NCBI RefSeq assembly: GCF_025420485.1
Contig: NZ_JAOEFD010000008.1
Coordinates: 51,858-115,857, forward strand
Length of the DNA: 64,000 nt
Reading direction: 5' to 3'
Origin: Nesterenkonia marinintestina
Lineage (GTDB): Bacteria > Actinomycetota > Actinomycetes > Actinomycetales > Micrococcaceae
The notes under the pieces are model-generated. The model was not told the origin of the DNA. It was given only the letters and a program-made list of their open reading frames with translations, and did not search any database. Within the stretch, counting starts at the first letter, position 1. Every line of letters starts with the position of its first letter. Shown one piece after another: positions 16,884 to 25,682 of this stretch. The position numbers and the translations under genes were made by a program.

Positions 16884-18169
16884 AGTCCTTCGATGTGGCC
16901 AAGACGGCCCTGGGCAATACGCTGCGCTCGAAGCTGCGCACCTTCCTCACCGTCATCGCCATCGTCATCGGTGCCTTCGCGCTGACGCTGACCTTCGGCA
17001 TGGGCGCGGGCATCAACAAGTACGTCGACCACGTCGTCGAGGGCTTCGGCCAAGAGGACGAGATGTACGTGATGGGATCCCAGGAGGCGGCCCAGGAGCA
17101 GGGCGCCGACGATGAGGGACCGTCCGAGTACGACGCCGACGGCGACTCCGGCGAGATGACCATGATGGGCACCTCGACCCTCGACGACGACGACATCGAC
17201 GCTGTCCGAGACATCGACGGCGTCGAGTCCGTCCAGGCCATCGTGATGATCGACGTCGACTACCTCGAAGGGGCCGACGGTGAGCAGTGGACCGTCAACC
17301 GGATGGGGGAGTCCGTCGACGCCCGAGCCCTGGAGATGGTCGCCGGAGACCCGCCGGCGCAGGACGCCATGGAGCTCGCCGTGCCCGAGGCCTGGGTCTC
17401 CGCCCTGGGCGGCGACTCGCCGTCCGACGTCGTCGGCGACACCGTCCAGCTGGGCTTCACCAACCTGGCCCAGGAGGAGGAGACCGTCGAAGCCACCATC
17501 TCCGGCGTCTCCGAGCCCTCTGTCTCCCAGACCGGGCAGGTGCCCACCCCGTCGCGGGAGCTCAGCGAGCAGATCAACGAGGCGGCGATGTCCGGTCTGC
17601 CGGAGGAGCAGCCCAGCACCTACATCTATGCCGTCGCCCAGGTCGACGACATGGAGGCCGACGAGACGAGCATCAAGGAGCAGCTCACCGACGACGGCCT
17701 GACCGGGATGACCCTCGAAGACCAGCTGGGGATGATCCAGGGGATCATCAACACGGTGACCTGGGTGCTCGGCGGGTTCGCGATCATCGCCCTCGTCGCG
17801 GCCAGCTTCGGCATCGTCAACACCCTGCTGATGTCGGTCCAGGAGCGCACCCGGGAGATCGGTCTGATGAAGGCCCTGGGGATGAGCCGCGGCAAGGTGT
17901 TCGGGCTCTTCTCCATGGAGGCCATCGTCATCGGACTGATGGGCTCGCTGATAGGTGTCGGTGCCGGGGTCGGTGCCGGGGTCATCGGCAATGCCCTGCT
18001 GGTCAACGGCCCGCTGGAGAACGTGGTGGGTCTGGTGCTCTTCGCCGTCGACCCGATCTCCATCGTCCTGATCACCGTGCTGGTGGTCGGCATCGCCTTC
18101 CTGGCCGGGACGCTTCCGGCGGCCCGCGCGGCGAAGAAGGACCCGATCGACGCGCTGAGATACGAGTAG
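16880..18169 (+). CDS. MacB/FtsX-type ABC permease
   Basis: A 429-residue permease. One helix is near the N-terminus (about 15-40, FLTVIAIVIGAFALTLTFG). A periplasmic-type domain of about 250 residues follows, very acidic (MacB_PCD fold expected). Three C-terminal helices carry the FtsX signature: FGIVNTLLMSVQERTREIG, then MKALG, and a final PAARAAKKDPIDALRYE. It is translationally coupled to its ATPase. In other actinobacteria these systems serve antimicrobial peptide resistance or envelope stress. No regulator or histidine kinase gene is adjacent here. It is followed 67 bp later by three small membrane proteins that may belong to the same function. Confidence 0.92.
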   Translation: MKSFDVAKTALGNTLRSKLRTFLTVIAIVIGAFALTLTFGMGAGINKYVDHVVEGFGQEDEMYVMGSQEAAQEQGADDEGPSEYDADGDSGEMTMMGTSTLDDDDIDAVRDIDGVESVQAIVMIDVDYLEGADGEQWTVNRMGESVDARALEMVAGDPPAQDAMELAVPEAWVSALGGDSPSDVVGDTVQLGFTNLAQEEETVEATISGVSEPSVSQTGQVPTPSRELSEQINEAAMSGLPEEQPSTYIYAVAQVDDMEADETSIKEQLTDDGLTGMTLEDQLGMIQGIINTVTWVLGGFAIIALVAASFGIVNTLLMSVQERTREIGLMKALGMSRGKVFGLFSMEAIVIGLMGSLIGVGAGVGAGVIGNALLVNGPLENVVGLVLFAVDPISIVLITVLVVGIAFLAGTLPAARAAKKDPIDALRYE

Positions 18170-18236
18170 CACGGTCGCCCATCGGCGGCGCGCACAGACC
18201 CTGACATCATCACCATCGATGAGGAGGAACGGAACC

Positions 18237-18827
18237 ATGACACAGAATCCCTACGGCGACCCGCAGGGCACCAACCCCGGAGTCGGGCCGGAGCAGCACT
18301 CGAAGTTCGGCACCCACGCCTACGACCCCCACGCCGCCTACGGCGGACCCATGGAGCGGCCCAAGGCCTTCGGTCGGCTGCGGACGCTGACCATCGCCTC
18401 GATGGTGGTCTACCTGCTCTCCGGCGTCACAGCCATCATCACCTCGATGGACGAGGACATGGTCCGCGCCCAGCTGGAGATGCAGGGGGTGGAGAGCTCG
18501 CAGGAGGCCGTCGACATGATGACGACCTTCGGCCTCGTCTCCGGCGTGCTGATGGTCGTCGTCGCGCTCATCGTCTACCTCATCGTCCTGATGGGGCTGA
18601 AGAAGGTGAAGAACTGGGCGAGGATCCTGGGCACCGTGTTCTGCGGACTCGGAATCATCTTCACCGGGTTCGGCATGCTGGGAGCCGGCGCCATGATGGA
18701 GGCCGGAGCCGTCGGCATCATCAGCCTCGCGATCTCGGTGATCTTCCTGGTGATCAACGTGCTGTGGCTGATCACGGCGTTCTCCGGGGTCAACAACGCC
18801 TACTTCGCCGACCGGGCCAAGCGCTGA
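18237..18827 (+). CDS. four-helix membrane protein, paralogue 1
   Basis: A 196-residue protein. ATG 18237 follows GAGGAGGAAC. A soluble N-terminus of about 45 residues rich in Pro, Gly, Tyr and Asn is followed by four helices (about 58-75, 100-122, 132-155 and 160-180). A short acidic loop after helix 1 contains several Met. No known catalytic motif. Helix pattern, cytoplasmic low-complexity arm and position resemble the next two genes, making a local family of three. Possibly an accessory of the MacB-like transporter; that is inference. Confidence 0.75.
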   Translation: MTQNPYGDPQGTNPGVGPEQHSKFGTHAYDPHAAYGGPMERPKAFGRLRTLTIASMVVYLLSGVTAIITSMDEDMVRAQLEMQGVESSQEAVDMMTTFGLVSGVLMVVVALIVYLIVLMGLKKVKNWARILGTVFCGLGIIFTGFGMLGAGAMMEAGAVGIISLAISVIFLVINVLWLITAFSGVNNAYFADRAKR

Positions 18828-18857
18828 CGGTCCGTCTCCGCGCGAGCCTGCGCACTG

Positions 18858-18902
18858 CCACAGCCTGCGGGATGCCGTCCACCGGCGTCCAGCAGGCTGT
18901 GG
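18858..18902 (+). terminator. hairpin after four-helix gene 1
   Basis: CCACAGCCTGC (18858-18868) pairs perfectly with GCAGGCTGTGG (18892-18902); the loop can pair further (GGATGCC/GGCGTCC). No T-run. Confidence 0.6.
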
Positions 18903-18998
18903 ACCGCTCACCCCCTGTGGAGAGCTGAAGGCGTCGCAGAATCCCCTCTGCCAGCATCGACGGCGAGACCGCACCGCCGTCGGACCCGGGAGGGGACC

Positions 18999-19709
18999 AT
19001 GCACCAGGGGCACCATCGGACACACCATCCGCAGCGCCAGTTTCAGCAGCAGACTCTGTATCCGCACCCCTACCCATGGCACCTGCCCGCCGAGCTGACG
19101 TACGGGCCTCCGCGGCCCGCGCGTCCGCCGTTGGGCACGGCGCAGCCGGCGCTGGTGCTCTCCGCGGTGGCTCTGGTCGCCGCAGTGCTGGCCACCGTCG
19201 TCGGCCTGCTGGTGTTCGGTGCGATGACCACCGGGGTCTGGGACGACGGCCGCGGATCGGGCTCCGGTGAGGCTGACGGGTACCTGCTGGTCATGCTCAT
19301 GCCCGGCATCGCCGCTTCGGTGGTGATGACCTTGGGCCTCCTCGCCGCCGGCGTCCTGTATCGGGTGGTTGCCGTGGGCATGTCCCGGGAGCGGCAGTGG
19401 GCCCGCGTGACGGGTTTCGTCCTGGCGGGCCTCGGGCTGCTGGGGAGCCTGTCCCTGGGGCAGATCTTCTCCCTGCCCGTCGTGGCGTTCGGGATGGCGC
19501 TCTCGCTCGACCCCCTGTACCTGATGACCGCGGCCCTGCTGACGGCGGCGACCCTGCTGTGGGCGGGCTACTTCGGCACCACCGTCTGGTGGATCGTCGC
19601 AGCCGCCCGGGCCACGCCCGGGGGTCGGTCTGCCACGCCGTCATCGTCGTCGGCCCCGAAGGCTCTGGTCCCGGCCCCTATGATGGGGGCGACGTCCTCC
19701 GGATCCTGA
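18999..19709 (+). CDS. four-helix membrane protein, paralogue 2
   Basis: A 236-residue protein starting at ATG 18999 after GGGAGGGG. The first 45 residues are rich in His, Gln and Pro (HQGHHRTHHPQRQFQQQ), which might bind metal. Four helices follow, at about 50-75, 95-118, 132-155 and 165-195. A Ser/Pro/Ala tail closes it. It matches its two neighbours in helix order and in the VWWIV end of the last helix, but not in enzyme motifs. Function unknown. Confidence 0.7.
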   Translation: MHQGHHRTHHPQRQFQQQTLYPHPYPWHLPAELTYGPPRPARPPLGTAQPALVLSAVALVAAVLATVVGLLVFGAMTTGVWDDGRGSGSGEADGYLLVMLMPGIAASVVMTLGLLAAGVLYRVVAVGMSRERQWARVTGFVLAGLGLLGSLSLGQIFSLPVVAFGMALSLDPLYLMTAALLTAATLLWAGYFGTTVWWIVAAARATPGGRSATPSSSSAPKALVPAPMMGATSSGS

Positions 19710-19747
19710 GGGCAGTCGACCACTGAGAGCGGAAGGACATCCCCACC

Positions 19748-20380
19748 ATGGCGTCACAGCAGCGACGGTTCCGTGCACTGAGCCGGGTCACACTGATCTC
19801 GGCAGGAGTCTTCCTGCTGCTCCACCTGCTCGATACGGTCACGCGCTATGCGACGATCAGTGCGATCGGCTACGGCATGGGCGACGTCGTCGCCTACCGG
19901 GGTGCGGGCGGCAGCCTCACCCTGGACGGGAACTTCGGGGTCCTCGTCTTCGGCGGCCTCGCGGTCGTCGTGGTCGGAGCCGTGCTCTACGCGGTGACGT
20001 TCTTCGGGCTCCGCGCCGACGCCGGCTGGGGCCGGATCGTCGGGCTGGTCGGGTTCGTGCTCGGAGGCGCGGCGCACCTCTTCGGAGGGTTCTTCATGAT
20101 GGTCATCTGGATGGTCGCCTTCTACGAAGGGGGCGGAGCAGTGCTGGTGGCGGTGCTCTCCATCATCGTGACCCTCGTGTTCTTCGCGGTGAACGTCTGG
20201 TGGTTGGTCGTCGCGATCCGCACGCCGTGGGGCTCCCGGGATCAGAACGGGGGCTGGCCCCACTCCCAGCAGGGGTACGGCCAGCCCGGCTACGGACCGC
20301 AGGGATATGGAGCCCAGGGTTACGGGCCCCAGGGATACGCGCCCGGCGGCTCGCAGCCTCCGCATCAGCCGGGGACCTGA
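19748..20380 (+). CDS. four-helix membrane protein, paralogue 3, with Tyr-Gly-Gln tail
   Basis: A 210-residue protein. ATG 19748 follows GGAAGGAC. Four helices lie at about 14-32, 62-82, 92-118 and 128-152. The last one ends VNVWWLVVAIRTPWG, similar to the preceding protein. The C-terminal 50 residues consist of PQGYG/QPGYG units (five or more), a low-complexity Tyr-Gly-Gln-Pro tail like those in membrane scaffold proteins. Paralogues 1 and 2 carry such arms at the N-terminus instead. Function unknown. Confidence 0.7.
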   Translation: MASQQRRFRALSRVTLISAGVFLLLHLLDTVTRYATISAIGYGMGDVVAYRGAGGSLTLDGNFGVLVFGGLAVVVVGAVLYAVTFFGLRADAGWGRIVGLVGFVLGGAAHLFGGFFMMVIWMVAFYEGGGAVLVAVLSIIVTLVFFAVNVWWLVVAIRTPWGSRDQNGGWPHSQQGYGQPGYGPQGYGAQGYGPQGYAPGGSQPPHQPGT

Positions 20381-20425
20381 CGCGCCGGGGAGGTGAGCGG
20401 CCCGGTGTTCGACGTCGGCTGTCCG

Positions 20426-20431
20426 TAGGAT
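20426..20431 (+). promoter_or_regulatory. -10 box
   Basis: TAGGAT, giving a leader of about 27 nt to the gene at 20465 (site GAGGGGAGCC). Confidence 0.45.
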
Positions 20432-20464
20432 GAGGGTCCATCGACTTCACGAGGGGAGCCCCCC

Positions 20465-20776
20465 ATGGCTGAGGAGACGCGCACCACCTGGATGCGCCGC
20501 TACACCATCGACCCCGAACTGGCGGAGGAGTTCCTCGCGTTCCTCCGGGACGAGGTGATCCCCGCACGGGAGCAGTTCGGCTTCCGCGTCGAGCAGATGT
20601 GGATCGATGCGGACCGCACCCAGCTGACGTGGTTCGTCAGCCGTGCCGGTGACTCCGCCGCCTACGCGGCCGCCGAGCAGGAGTGGGAGCAGTCGGAGAT
20701 CCGCGGCATCCTCTTCGCCGATAAGCCCAAGTACGCGCTGGCCAAGGATCTCCGCGAGGTGCTTCCGCTGCGCTGA
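20465..20776 (+). CDS. NIPSNAP-like small protein
   Basis: A 103-residue soluble protein. The pattern of alternating short strands and a long helix, the start TTWMRRYTIDPELAEEFLAFL and the later QLTWFVSRAGDSAAYAAAE suggest the NIPSNAP/dimeric alpha-beta barrel class. Members of this class are small and mostly of unknown function. It has its own promoter and is convergent with the MFS gene. I cannot assign a substrate. Confidence 0.6.
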   Translation: MAEETRTTWMRRYTIDPELAEEFLAFLRDEVIPAREQFGFRVEQMWIDADRTQLTWFVSRAGDSAAYAAAEQEWEQSEIRGILFADKPKYALAKDLREVLPLR

Positions 20777-20806
20777 ACCTGCTCCGAGCGGTACCGCAGT
20801 CTGCGC

Positions 20807-22354
20807 TCAGTCGGCATTCTGCGCCGCGGACCCGGGGCCGCGGTCGGCGCGACGAGCGATGAGCACCGCCATCGCCGCGGACGGGACGAGGAACGCCGCG
20901 ATCGTCAGAGAGGCGGCCATGAAGCCGGCCGAGTGGTCCGAGGCCTGCTCGACGGCGAAGTACACGGCCGTCACCACTGCGATGCCCACCGCCGTCGCCA
21001 GCCGCTGAGCCGTCTGTGCCACGCCGCCGGCGGCACCGGCCAGTCGCGGCGGCACGTCCTGCATCGACAGGGTCTGAGCGCTGGGGATGATCATCGCCTG
21101 GGACGCACCGACGAGCGCCACCACCGCCGCGATCACCCAGACCGACCCCCACACCGTGCCCGACAGGGCCCCCGTCCCGGCGACGAGCAGCATCGCGACC
21201 ACCGCCGTGGTGGTGCCCACCACCAGGAACCGCGGACCGAAGCGGCCCACCCGCCGTCCGACCGCGGAGGACAGCGCCATCACCAACACCGCGCTGGGCA
21301 GGGTGGCGAGCCCGGCCACCACGGCGCTGAACCCCAGTCCCTGCTGGACGTAGACCGCGACGATCGCCCAGATGGCGGGCATTCCGGAGAAGTACAGGGT
21401 CAGTACGACGGAGTTCAGGGTGTAGCTGGGAAGTGAGAACAGCCGCAGGTCCACCATCGGACTGCCGCCGGGGCGCGCGCCGAGACGCCGCTCCCACACG
21501 ATCCATATCCCCAGCAGGGCCGCGCCGGCGAGCCCCAGCGCCGCCCCGACCACCCCCGGGGTGCCGAGGAACGGCAGCATGAGCAGCAGCACCGCGGCGG
21601 AGAGCAGCACGGCGCCCATCGGATCCAGGGCGCCGATCCCCGGTCGCGCCGACCGCAGTGCGGGGTCCTGACCATGCTCGACCGATTCCTCTCCGGCCTG
21701 AGGGTCGGCGTCCGGGCCGTTCGGCGACGTCGGCGACGTCGGCGATGTCGGCGGGGACGCCGGTCCGGGCAGCCACATCACCACCAGGACGCAGGCGACC
21801 GCGGTCACCGGGATGTTGATCAGGAAGGTCAGCCGCCATCCCAGGTCGTCGCCGGCCAGGTCGATGAGCAGGCCGCCCACCGTCGGCCCGAACGCGACGG
21901 CGGCGCCGATGACCGTGCCCATCAGCCCATAGGCCCGGCCGCGGGCGGCACCGTCGAACAGGGACTGGATCATCCCGATGATCTGCGGAGTGAGCGTCCC
22001 GGCGCCGAGGCCCATGAGCAGCCGTCCCACATTGAGCACGGCCGCCGTGGGGGCCAGGGCGCACAGCAGCGACGACGCGCCGAAGAGGACCACGCCGACC
22101 AGGAAGTATCGGCGTCGTCCCCAGAGGTCGCCGGCACGTCCGGCCGGGACCAGGGCCACGCCGAAGGCCAGCGCGTATCCGGAGAGCACCCACTGCAGAT
22201 CGGCGGACCCTGCGTCGAGGCCCTCCTCGATCGCCGGGAGGGCCACGTTGACGATGCTGATGCTCATCAGCGCCGCGAACAGCGGCGTCAGCAGCGCCGT
22301 CATCGTCCGTGCCTGAGACACGCCGCCGGCGCCGTCCGAGGTTCCGCGGCTCAT
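20807..22354 (-). CDS. MFS exporter, DHA2 (14-helix) family
   Basis: A 515-residue drug:proton antiporter-like protein of the EmrB/QacA group. The pattern GRAGDLWGRRRYFLVG after helix 2 is the family's loop motif, and MGLGAGTLTPQIIGMI follows. A central loop of about 60 residues is rich in Pro, Ser and Thr, with a repeated SPT unit from a 9-bp DNA repeat near 21730-21755. I chose ATG 22354, which overlaps the stop of the upstream FAD dehydrogenase by 4 bp (ATGA), so the two are translationally coupled. A later Met gives a minimal protein. Substrate unknown; it may move the dehydrogenase's substrate or product. Confidence 0.88.
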   Translation of the reverse strand: MSRGTSDGAGGVSQARTMTALLTPLFAALMSISIVNVALPAIEEGLDAGSADLQWVLSGYALAFGVALVPAGRAGDLWGRRRYFLVGVVLFGASSLLCALAPTAAVLNVGRLLMGLGAGTLTPQIIGMIQSLFDGAARGRAYGLMGTVIGAAVAFGPTVGGLLIDLAGDDLGWRLTFLINIPVTAVACVLVVMWLPGPASPPTSPTSPTSPNGPDADPQAGEESVEHGQDPALRSARPGIGALDPMGAVLLSAAVLLLMLPFLGTPGVVGAALGLAGAALLGIWIVWERRLGARPGGSPMVDLRLFSLPSYTLNSVVLTLYFSGMPAIWAIVAVYVQQGLGFSAVVAGLATLPSAVLVMALSSAVGRRVGRFGPRFLVVGTTTAVVAMLLVAGTGALSGTVWGSVWVIAAVVALVGASQAMIIPSAQTLSMQDVPPRLAGAAGGVAQTAQRLATAVGIAVVTAVYFAVEQASDHSAGFMAASLTIAAFLVPSAAMAVLIARRADRGPGSAAQNAD

Positions 22355-24027
22355 CGGCGCTCGACCAGGGACCGGCCGGCGCGCAGGCCGGTGAACAGGC
22401 ACCCGCCGAGGAAGGTGCCCTCCAGCGCGTTGTAGCCGTGGACCCCGCCTCCGCCGAACCCGGCGGCCTCACCCACGGCCCACAGCCCGGGGATCGGAGC
22501 GCCGTCGTCGTCCAGGACGCGCGACTCAAGGTCGGTCTGGATGCCGCCGAGCGTCTTGCGGGTGACCACCCGCAGGCGCACCGCGATCAGCGGACCCGCC
22601 TTCGGATCCAGGATCCGGTGCGGGGCGACGGTGCGCAGCAGCCGGTCGCCCCGGTACCGGCGGCTGTTGCGGATCCCCATGATCTGGACGTCCTTGGAGA
22701 AGGGCTGGGCAACCTGCCGGTCGCGCGCCTCGATCTGCTCGGCGAGGTGGTCGGCCCGCAGCAGGTCATCGCCCTGCAGGGCGTTCATTCCTGCGACCAG
22801 CTCGTCCAGCGTCTCAGCGACGACGAAGTCCTCCCCGTGCTCCTTGAAGGCCTCCACAGGCGGCGCGGCGCCGGAGCCCAGCCGACTGCGGAGCAGCAGC
22901 CGCAGATCCCGCTCCGTGAGGTCCGGGTTCTGCTCGGAGCCGGAGAGCGCGAACTCCTTCTCGATGATCCTCTGGTTCAGTACAAACCAGGAGTGGTCGA
23001 ATCCGCTGATGTCAGGATCGGTGCGGAGCAGACGCATGGTGCCCAGGGTGTCGAAGCCGGGCAGACCCGGGGCGGGGAGGCGACGGCCGATCGCGTCGAA
23101 CCACATCGACGAGGGCCCGGGCAGGATCCGGATCGCGTGGTCCGGCCACACCGGATCCCAGTTCCGGATGCCTTCGGTGTAGTGCCACATGCGGTCGCGG
23201 TTGACCAGCCGGGCACCACGGTCGGCGACGATGTCCAGCATCCGCCCGTCCACCGAGGCCGGCACCCCGCAGATCATGCGGGCCGGGGGAGTGCCCATGC
23301 GTGAGGGCCACCAGCGGCGGACCTTCTCCTGGTCGCCGCCGATGCCGCCCGAGGCCACCACCACGGCGGGTGCGCGCAGGGTGAAGTCGTCGACGACGAC
23401 GCGGTCGGCGGCGACGCCGCGCGGTGCCGGATCCTCCCGCAGGACCGCACCGGAGACCCCGACCACCGCGCCGTCCTCGACGATGAGATCGTCGACGCGA
23501 CGGCGGAAGAGCATCCGCACCCGTCCCGCCGCGGCGGCCTCCCGGGCCCGCCCCACGAAGGGGTCGCTGACCCCGGTGCCGGTGCCCCAGGCGATGTGGA
23601 AGCGCGGCACCGAGTTGCCGTGGCCCGTTGCGGTGCCGTCGCCGCGTTCGGCCCACCCGACCATCGGGGTGAGGCGGACCCCGCGCTCGCGGAGCCAGGA
23701 CAGCTTCTCCCCGGCCGCGAACTCGACGTAGTCCCGCGCCCACCGGCGGCCCCACAGGTCCTGAGGACGGTCACCGGTCAGTCGGTCCCAGCCGGCCGAA
23801 CCCTGCCAGTCCTGCCACGCCAGGTCGAAGGAGTCCTTGACGCCGAAGCGCCGCTGCTGGGGCGTGTCGACGAGGAAGAGGCCGCCGAAGGACCAGTGCG
23901 CCTGACCGCCCAGGTTCGCCTCGGACTCCTGATCGACGAGCACGACGCGCAGCCCCGCACGGGCGGCCTCGTCGCAGGCCACCAGCCCCGAGAGGCCTGC
24001 ACCGACCACGATGACGTCGCACTCCAT
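22351..24027 (-). CDS. FAD-binding dehydrogenase (COG3573 type)
   Basis: A 558-residue flavoprotein. The FAD dinucleotide motif is at the very N-terminus (DVIVVGAGLSGLVA). ESEANLGGQAHWSFGG follows, and the C-terminal FAD motif is IPGLWAVGEAAGFGGGGVHG. The overall pattern is that of the uncharacterised KstD/fumarate reductase-related FAD-binding dehydrogenases of actinobacteria. Those relatives act on ketosteroids or similar compounds, but no substrate can be named here. A TAGGTT box 6 nt before the ATG makes the transcript leaderless. Coupled to the MFS gene downstream. Confidence 0.88.
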   Translation of the reverse strand: MECDVIVVGAGLSGLVACDEAARAGLRVVLVDQESEANLGGQAHWSFGGLFLVDTPQQRRFGVKDSFDLAWQDWQGSAGWDRLTGDRPQDLWGRRWARDYVEFAAGEKLSWLRERGVRLTPMVGWAERGDGTATGHGNSVPRFHIAWGTGTGVSDPFVGRAREAAAAGRVRMLFRRRVDDLIVEDGAVVGVSGAVLREDPAPRGVAADRVVVDDFTLRAPAVVVASGGIGGDQEKVRRWWPSRMGTPPARMICGVPASVDGRMLDIVADRGARLVNRDRMWHYTEGIRNWDPVWPDHAIRILPGPSSMWFDAIGRRLPAPGLPGFDTLGTMRLLRTDPDISGFDHSWFVLNQRIIEKEFALSGSEQNPDLTERDLRLLLRSRLGSGAAPPVEAFKEHGEDFVVAETLDELVAGMNALQGDDLLRADHLAEQIEARDRQVAQPFSKDVQIMGIRNSRRYRGDRLLRTVAPHRILDPKAGPLIAVRLRVVTRKTLGGIQTDLESRVLDDDGAPIPGLWAVGEAAGFGGGGVHGYNALEGTFLGGCLFTGLRAGRSLVERR

Positions 24028-24033
24028 GGTCCG

Positions 24034-24039
24034 AACCTA
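24034..24039 (-). promoter_or_regulatory. -10 box of leaderless FAD dehydrogenase operon
   Basis: TAGGTT on the minus strand, 6 nt before the ATG at 24027. Confidence 0.5.
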
Positions 24040-24088
24040 GTCCAGGCGACCGGGATCCGGCGATTCGCCACGGGAGCCCGCAGCCGGG

Positions 24089-24094
24089 GATAAT
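24089..24094 (+). promoter_or_regulatory. -10 box of leaderless membrane protein gene
   Basis: GATAAT, 7 nt before the ATG at 24102. With the box at 24034 it makes a compact divergent promoter. Confidence 0.55.
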
Positions 24095-24101
24095 CGCACC
24101 C

Positions 24102-24755
24102 ATGAGCTCTCAGTCCCTGCCTCCCTCCGGCGTGCACGGGGGATCCGACCGGTCGTCCCGCGAGGAGCGGTCCGGTCCGCTGAACCTGCCGCGCATGACC
24201 TTCGCCGTGATGATCACCGTGCTGCTGGTCGCCCTCGTGCTGGCTGCCAACCAGAACGACGTCATCGGGTGGATCATCGCCGCGATCTCGGCCGGATGGC
24301 TGCTGCTCGCCGCCTGCGTGGTGCTGTTCGTCCGCCGCGGCGCCCGGAAGGTCGGGGAGACCATCGAGCACGCCCGGGCCGACCAGGCTGCGCGGAACTC
24401 CGCCTCGGGCGGGGGGACCGTCGTCGTCGACGAGGACGCCCACACCCGGAACCTGAAGCTGGACCACTCGTTCAAGATCGTCCAGGTGCAGAAGCGGGTC
24501 ATCGCCGAGGAGCTGGAGAGGGGCGGCGAGGCCGACATCGACATGGTTCTGAGGTCCCTGGAGACCATCGAGCAGACCGCGCACAACGGGCGCGACATGC
24601 TGGCCGACCTGGTGGGGCGGCGCAGCGCCGAGCGGACCGAGGAGCAGGCCGGAGAACCGGCCGGTGAGCAGTCCGATGAGCGGCCCCGGCACGCCCGCGA
24701 GGACCGCACGCGCGGGGACGACGACGGCACCATTTCGGGGAGCGTGGTCCGATGA
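24102..24755 (+). CDS. two-helix membrane protein of unknown function
   Basis: A 217-residue protein with two adjacent helices (about 31-48 and 54-76) and a long cytoplasmic C-terminal half that starts with a helical, charged segment (RRGARKVGETIEHARADQ) and ends disordered and acidic. No domain recognised. The mRNA is probably leaderless. It overlaps the exonuclease III gene by 4 bp (ATGA), so both are made together. Confidence 0.7.
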   Translation: MSSQSLPPSGVHGGSDRSSREERSGPLNLPRMTFAVMITVLLVALVLAANQNDVIGWIIAAISAGWLLLAACVVLFVRRGARKVGETIEHARADQAARNSASGGGTVVVDEDAHTRNLKLDHSFKIVQVQKRVIAEELERGGEADIDMVLRSLETIEQTAHNGRDMLADLVGRRSAERTEEQAGEPAGEQSDERPRHAREDRTRGDDDGTISGSVVR

Positions 24756-25621
24756 GCGCCGAGCAGAGCCCCCACACCGTCCGCGACCCCAAGCCCGAGG
24801 GTCGGCTCCGTGTGGCCTCGGTCAACGTCAACGGGATCCGCGCCGCCCACCGCAAGGGGATGGGCGAGTGGCTGGCCGACCGGGAGGTCGACGTGCTGGC
24901 GCTGCAGGAGGTCCGCGCCGACGCGTCGATCACCCGCCGGCTGCTCGACGAGATGACCGAGTCGGCCGGCGGGCCGTGGCACCTCCACGAGGAGGAGGCC
25001 GCCGCCAAGGGCCGCGCCGGCGTCGCCGTCGCCACCCGCGAGGAGCCCCGGGCCCGACGCAGCGGCATCGGTGAGGGGCACGCCGAGGACCAGGGACGGT
25101 GGGTCGAGGTCGATCTGCCCCTGGCCGACGGGAGCACGCTCACCATGGTCAGCGTCTACGTCCACTCCGGCGAGGTCGGCAGCACCAAGCAGGACCACAA
25201 GATGCGCTTCCTCGAGTACATGCGCGGACACCTGCCGCAGCTCGCCGCCGAGAAGGACCACGTGCTCGTGCTCGGCGACCTCAACGTGGGCCACACCGAG
25301 CTCGACATCAGGAACTGGCGGGGCAACAGGAAGAACTCCGGCTTCCTGCCCGAGGAGCGGGCCTACTTCGACGACTTCTTCGGCTCCTGCGGCTACGTCG
25401 ACGTCGCCCGCCGCCACGCCGGCGAGGTCGACGGCCCCTACACCTGGTGGTCCTACCGCGGGAAGGCCTTCGACAACGACACCGGCTGGCGCATCGACTA
25501 CCACATGGCCACCCCGGCGCTCGCCGCACTCTCCGAGAACCCGCGGGTGGATCGGGCCGCGGACTACTCGCGGCGCTGGTCCGACCACGCCCCTCTGGTG
25601 GTCGACTATCGCCTAAGCTGA
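24752..25621 (+). CDS. xthA: exonuclease III (AP endonuclease)
   Basis: A 289-residue Mg-dependent DNA repair enzyme that cuts at abasic sites and trims 3' ends. Landmarks in order: SVNVNGIRAA (Asn), DVLALQEVRAD (metal-binding Glu), VLVLGDLNVGH (Asp and Asn), TWWSYRGKAFDND, WRIDYHMATP and the final SDHAPLVVDY with the catalytic His. Length fits the ExoIII/Xth group. It is translationally coupled to the upstream membrane protein gene by an ATGA overlap. Confidence 0.94.
   Translation: MSAEQSPHTVRDPKPEGRLRVASVNVNGIRAAHRKGMGEWLADREVDVLALQEVRADASITRRLLDEMTESAGGPWHLHEEEAAAKGRAGVAVATREEPRARRSGIGEGHAEDQGRWVEVDLPLADGSTLTMVSVYVHSGEVGSTKQDHKMRFLEYMRGHLPQLAAEKDHVLVLGDLNVGHTELDIRNWRGNRKNSGFLPEERAYFDDFFGSCGYVDVARRHAGEVDGPYTWWSYRGKAFDNDTGWRIDYHMATPALAALSENPRVDRAADYSRRWSDHAPLVVDYRLS
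25613..25618 (+). promoter_or_regulatory. possible -10 box
   Basis: TAAGCT at the end of xthA, about 70 nt before the gene at 25683. Confidence 0.3.
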
Positions 25622-25682
25622 GGGCGGAGACCGAGGACGTCCGACGACGTCGCCGCACACATCCCCTCAGGAGGGCCCGACC

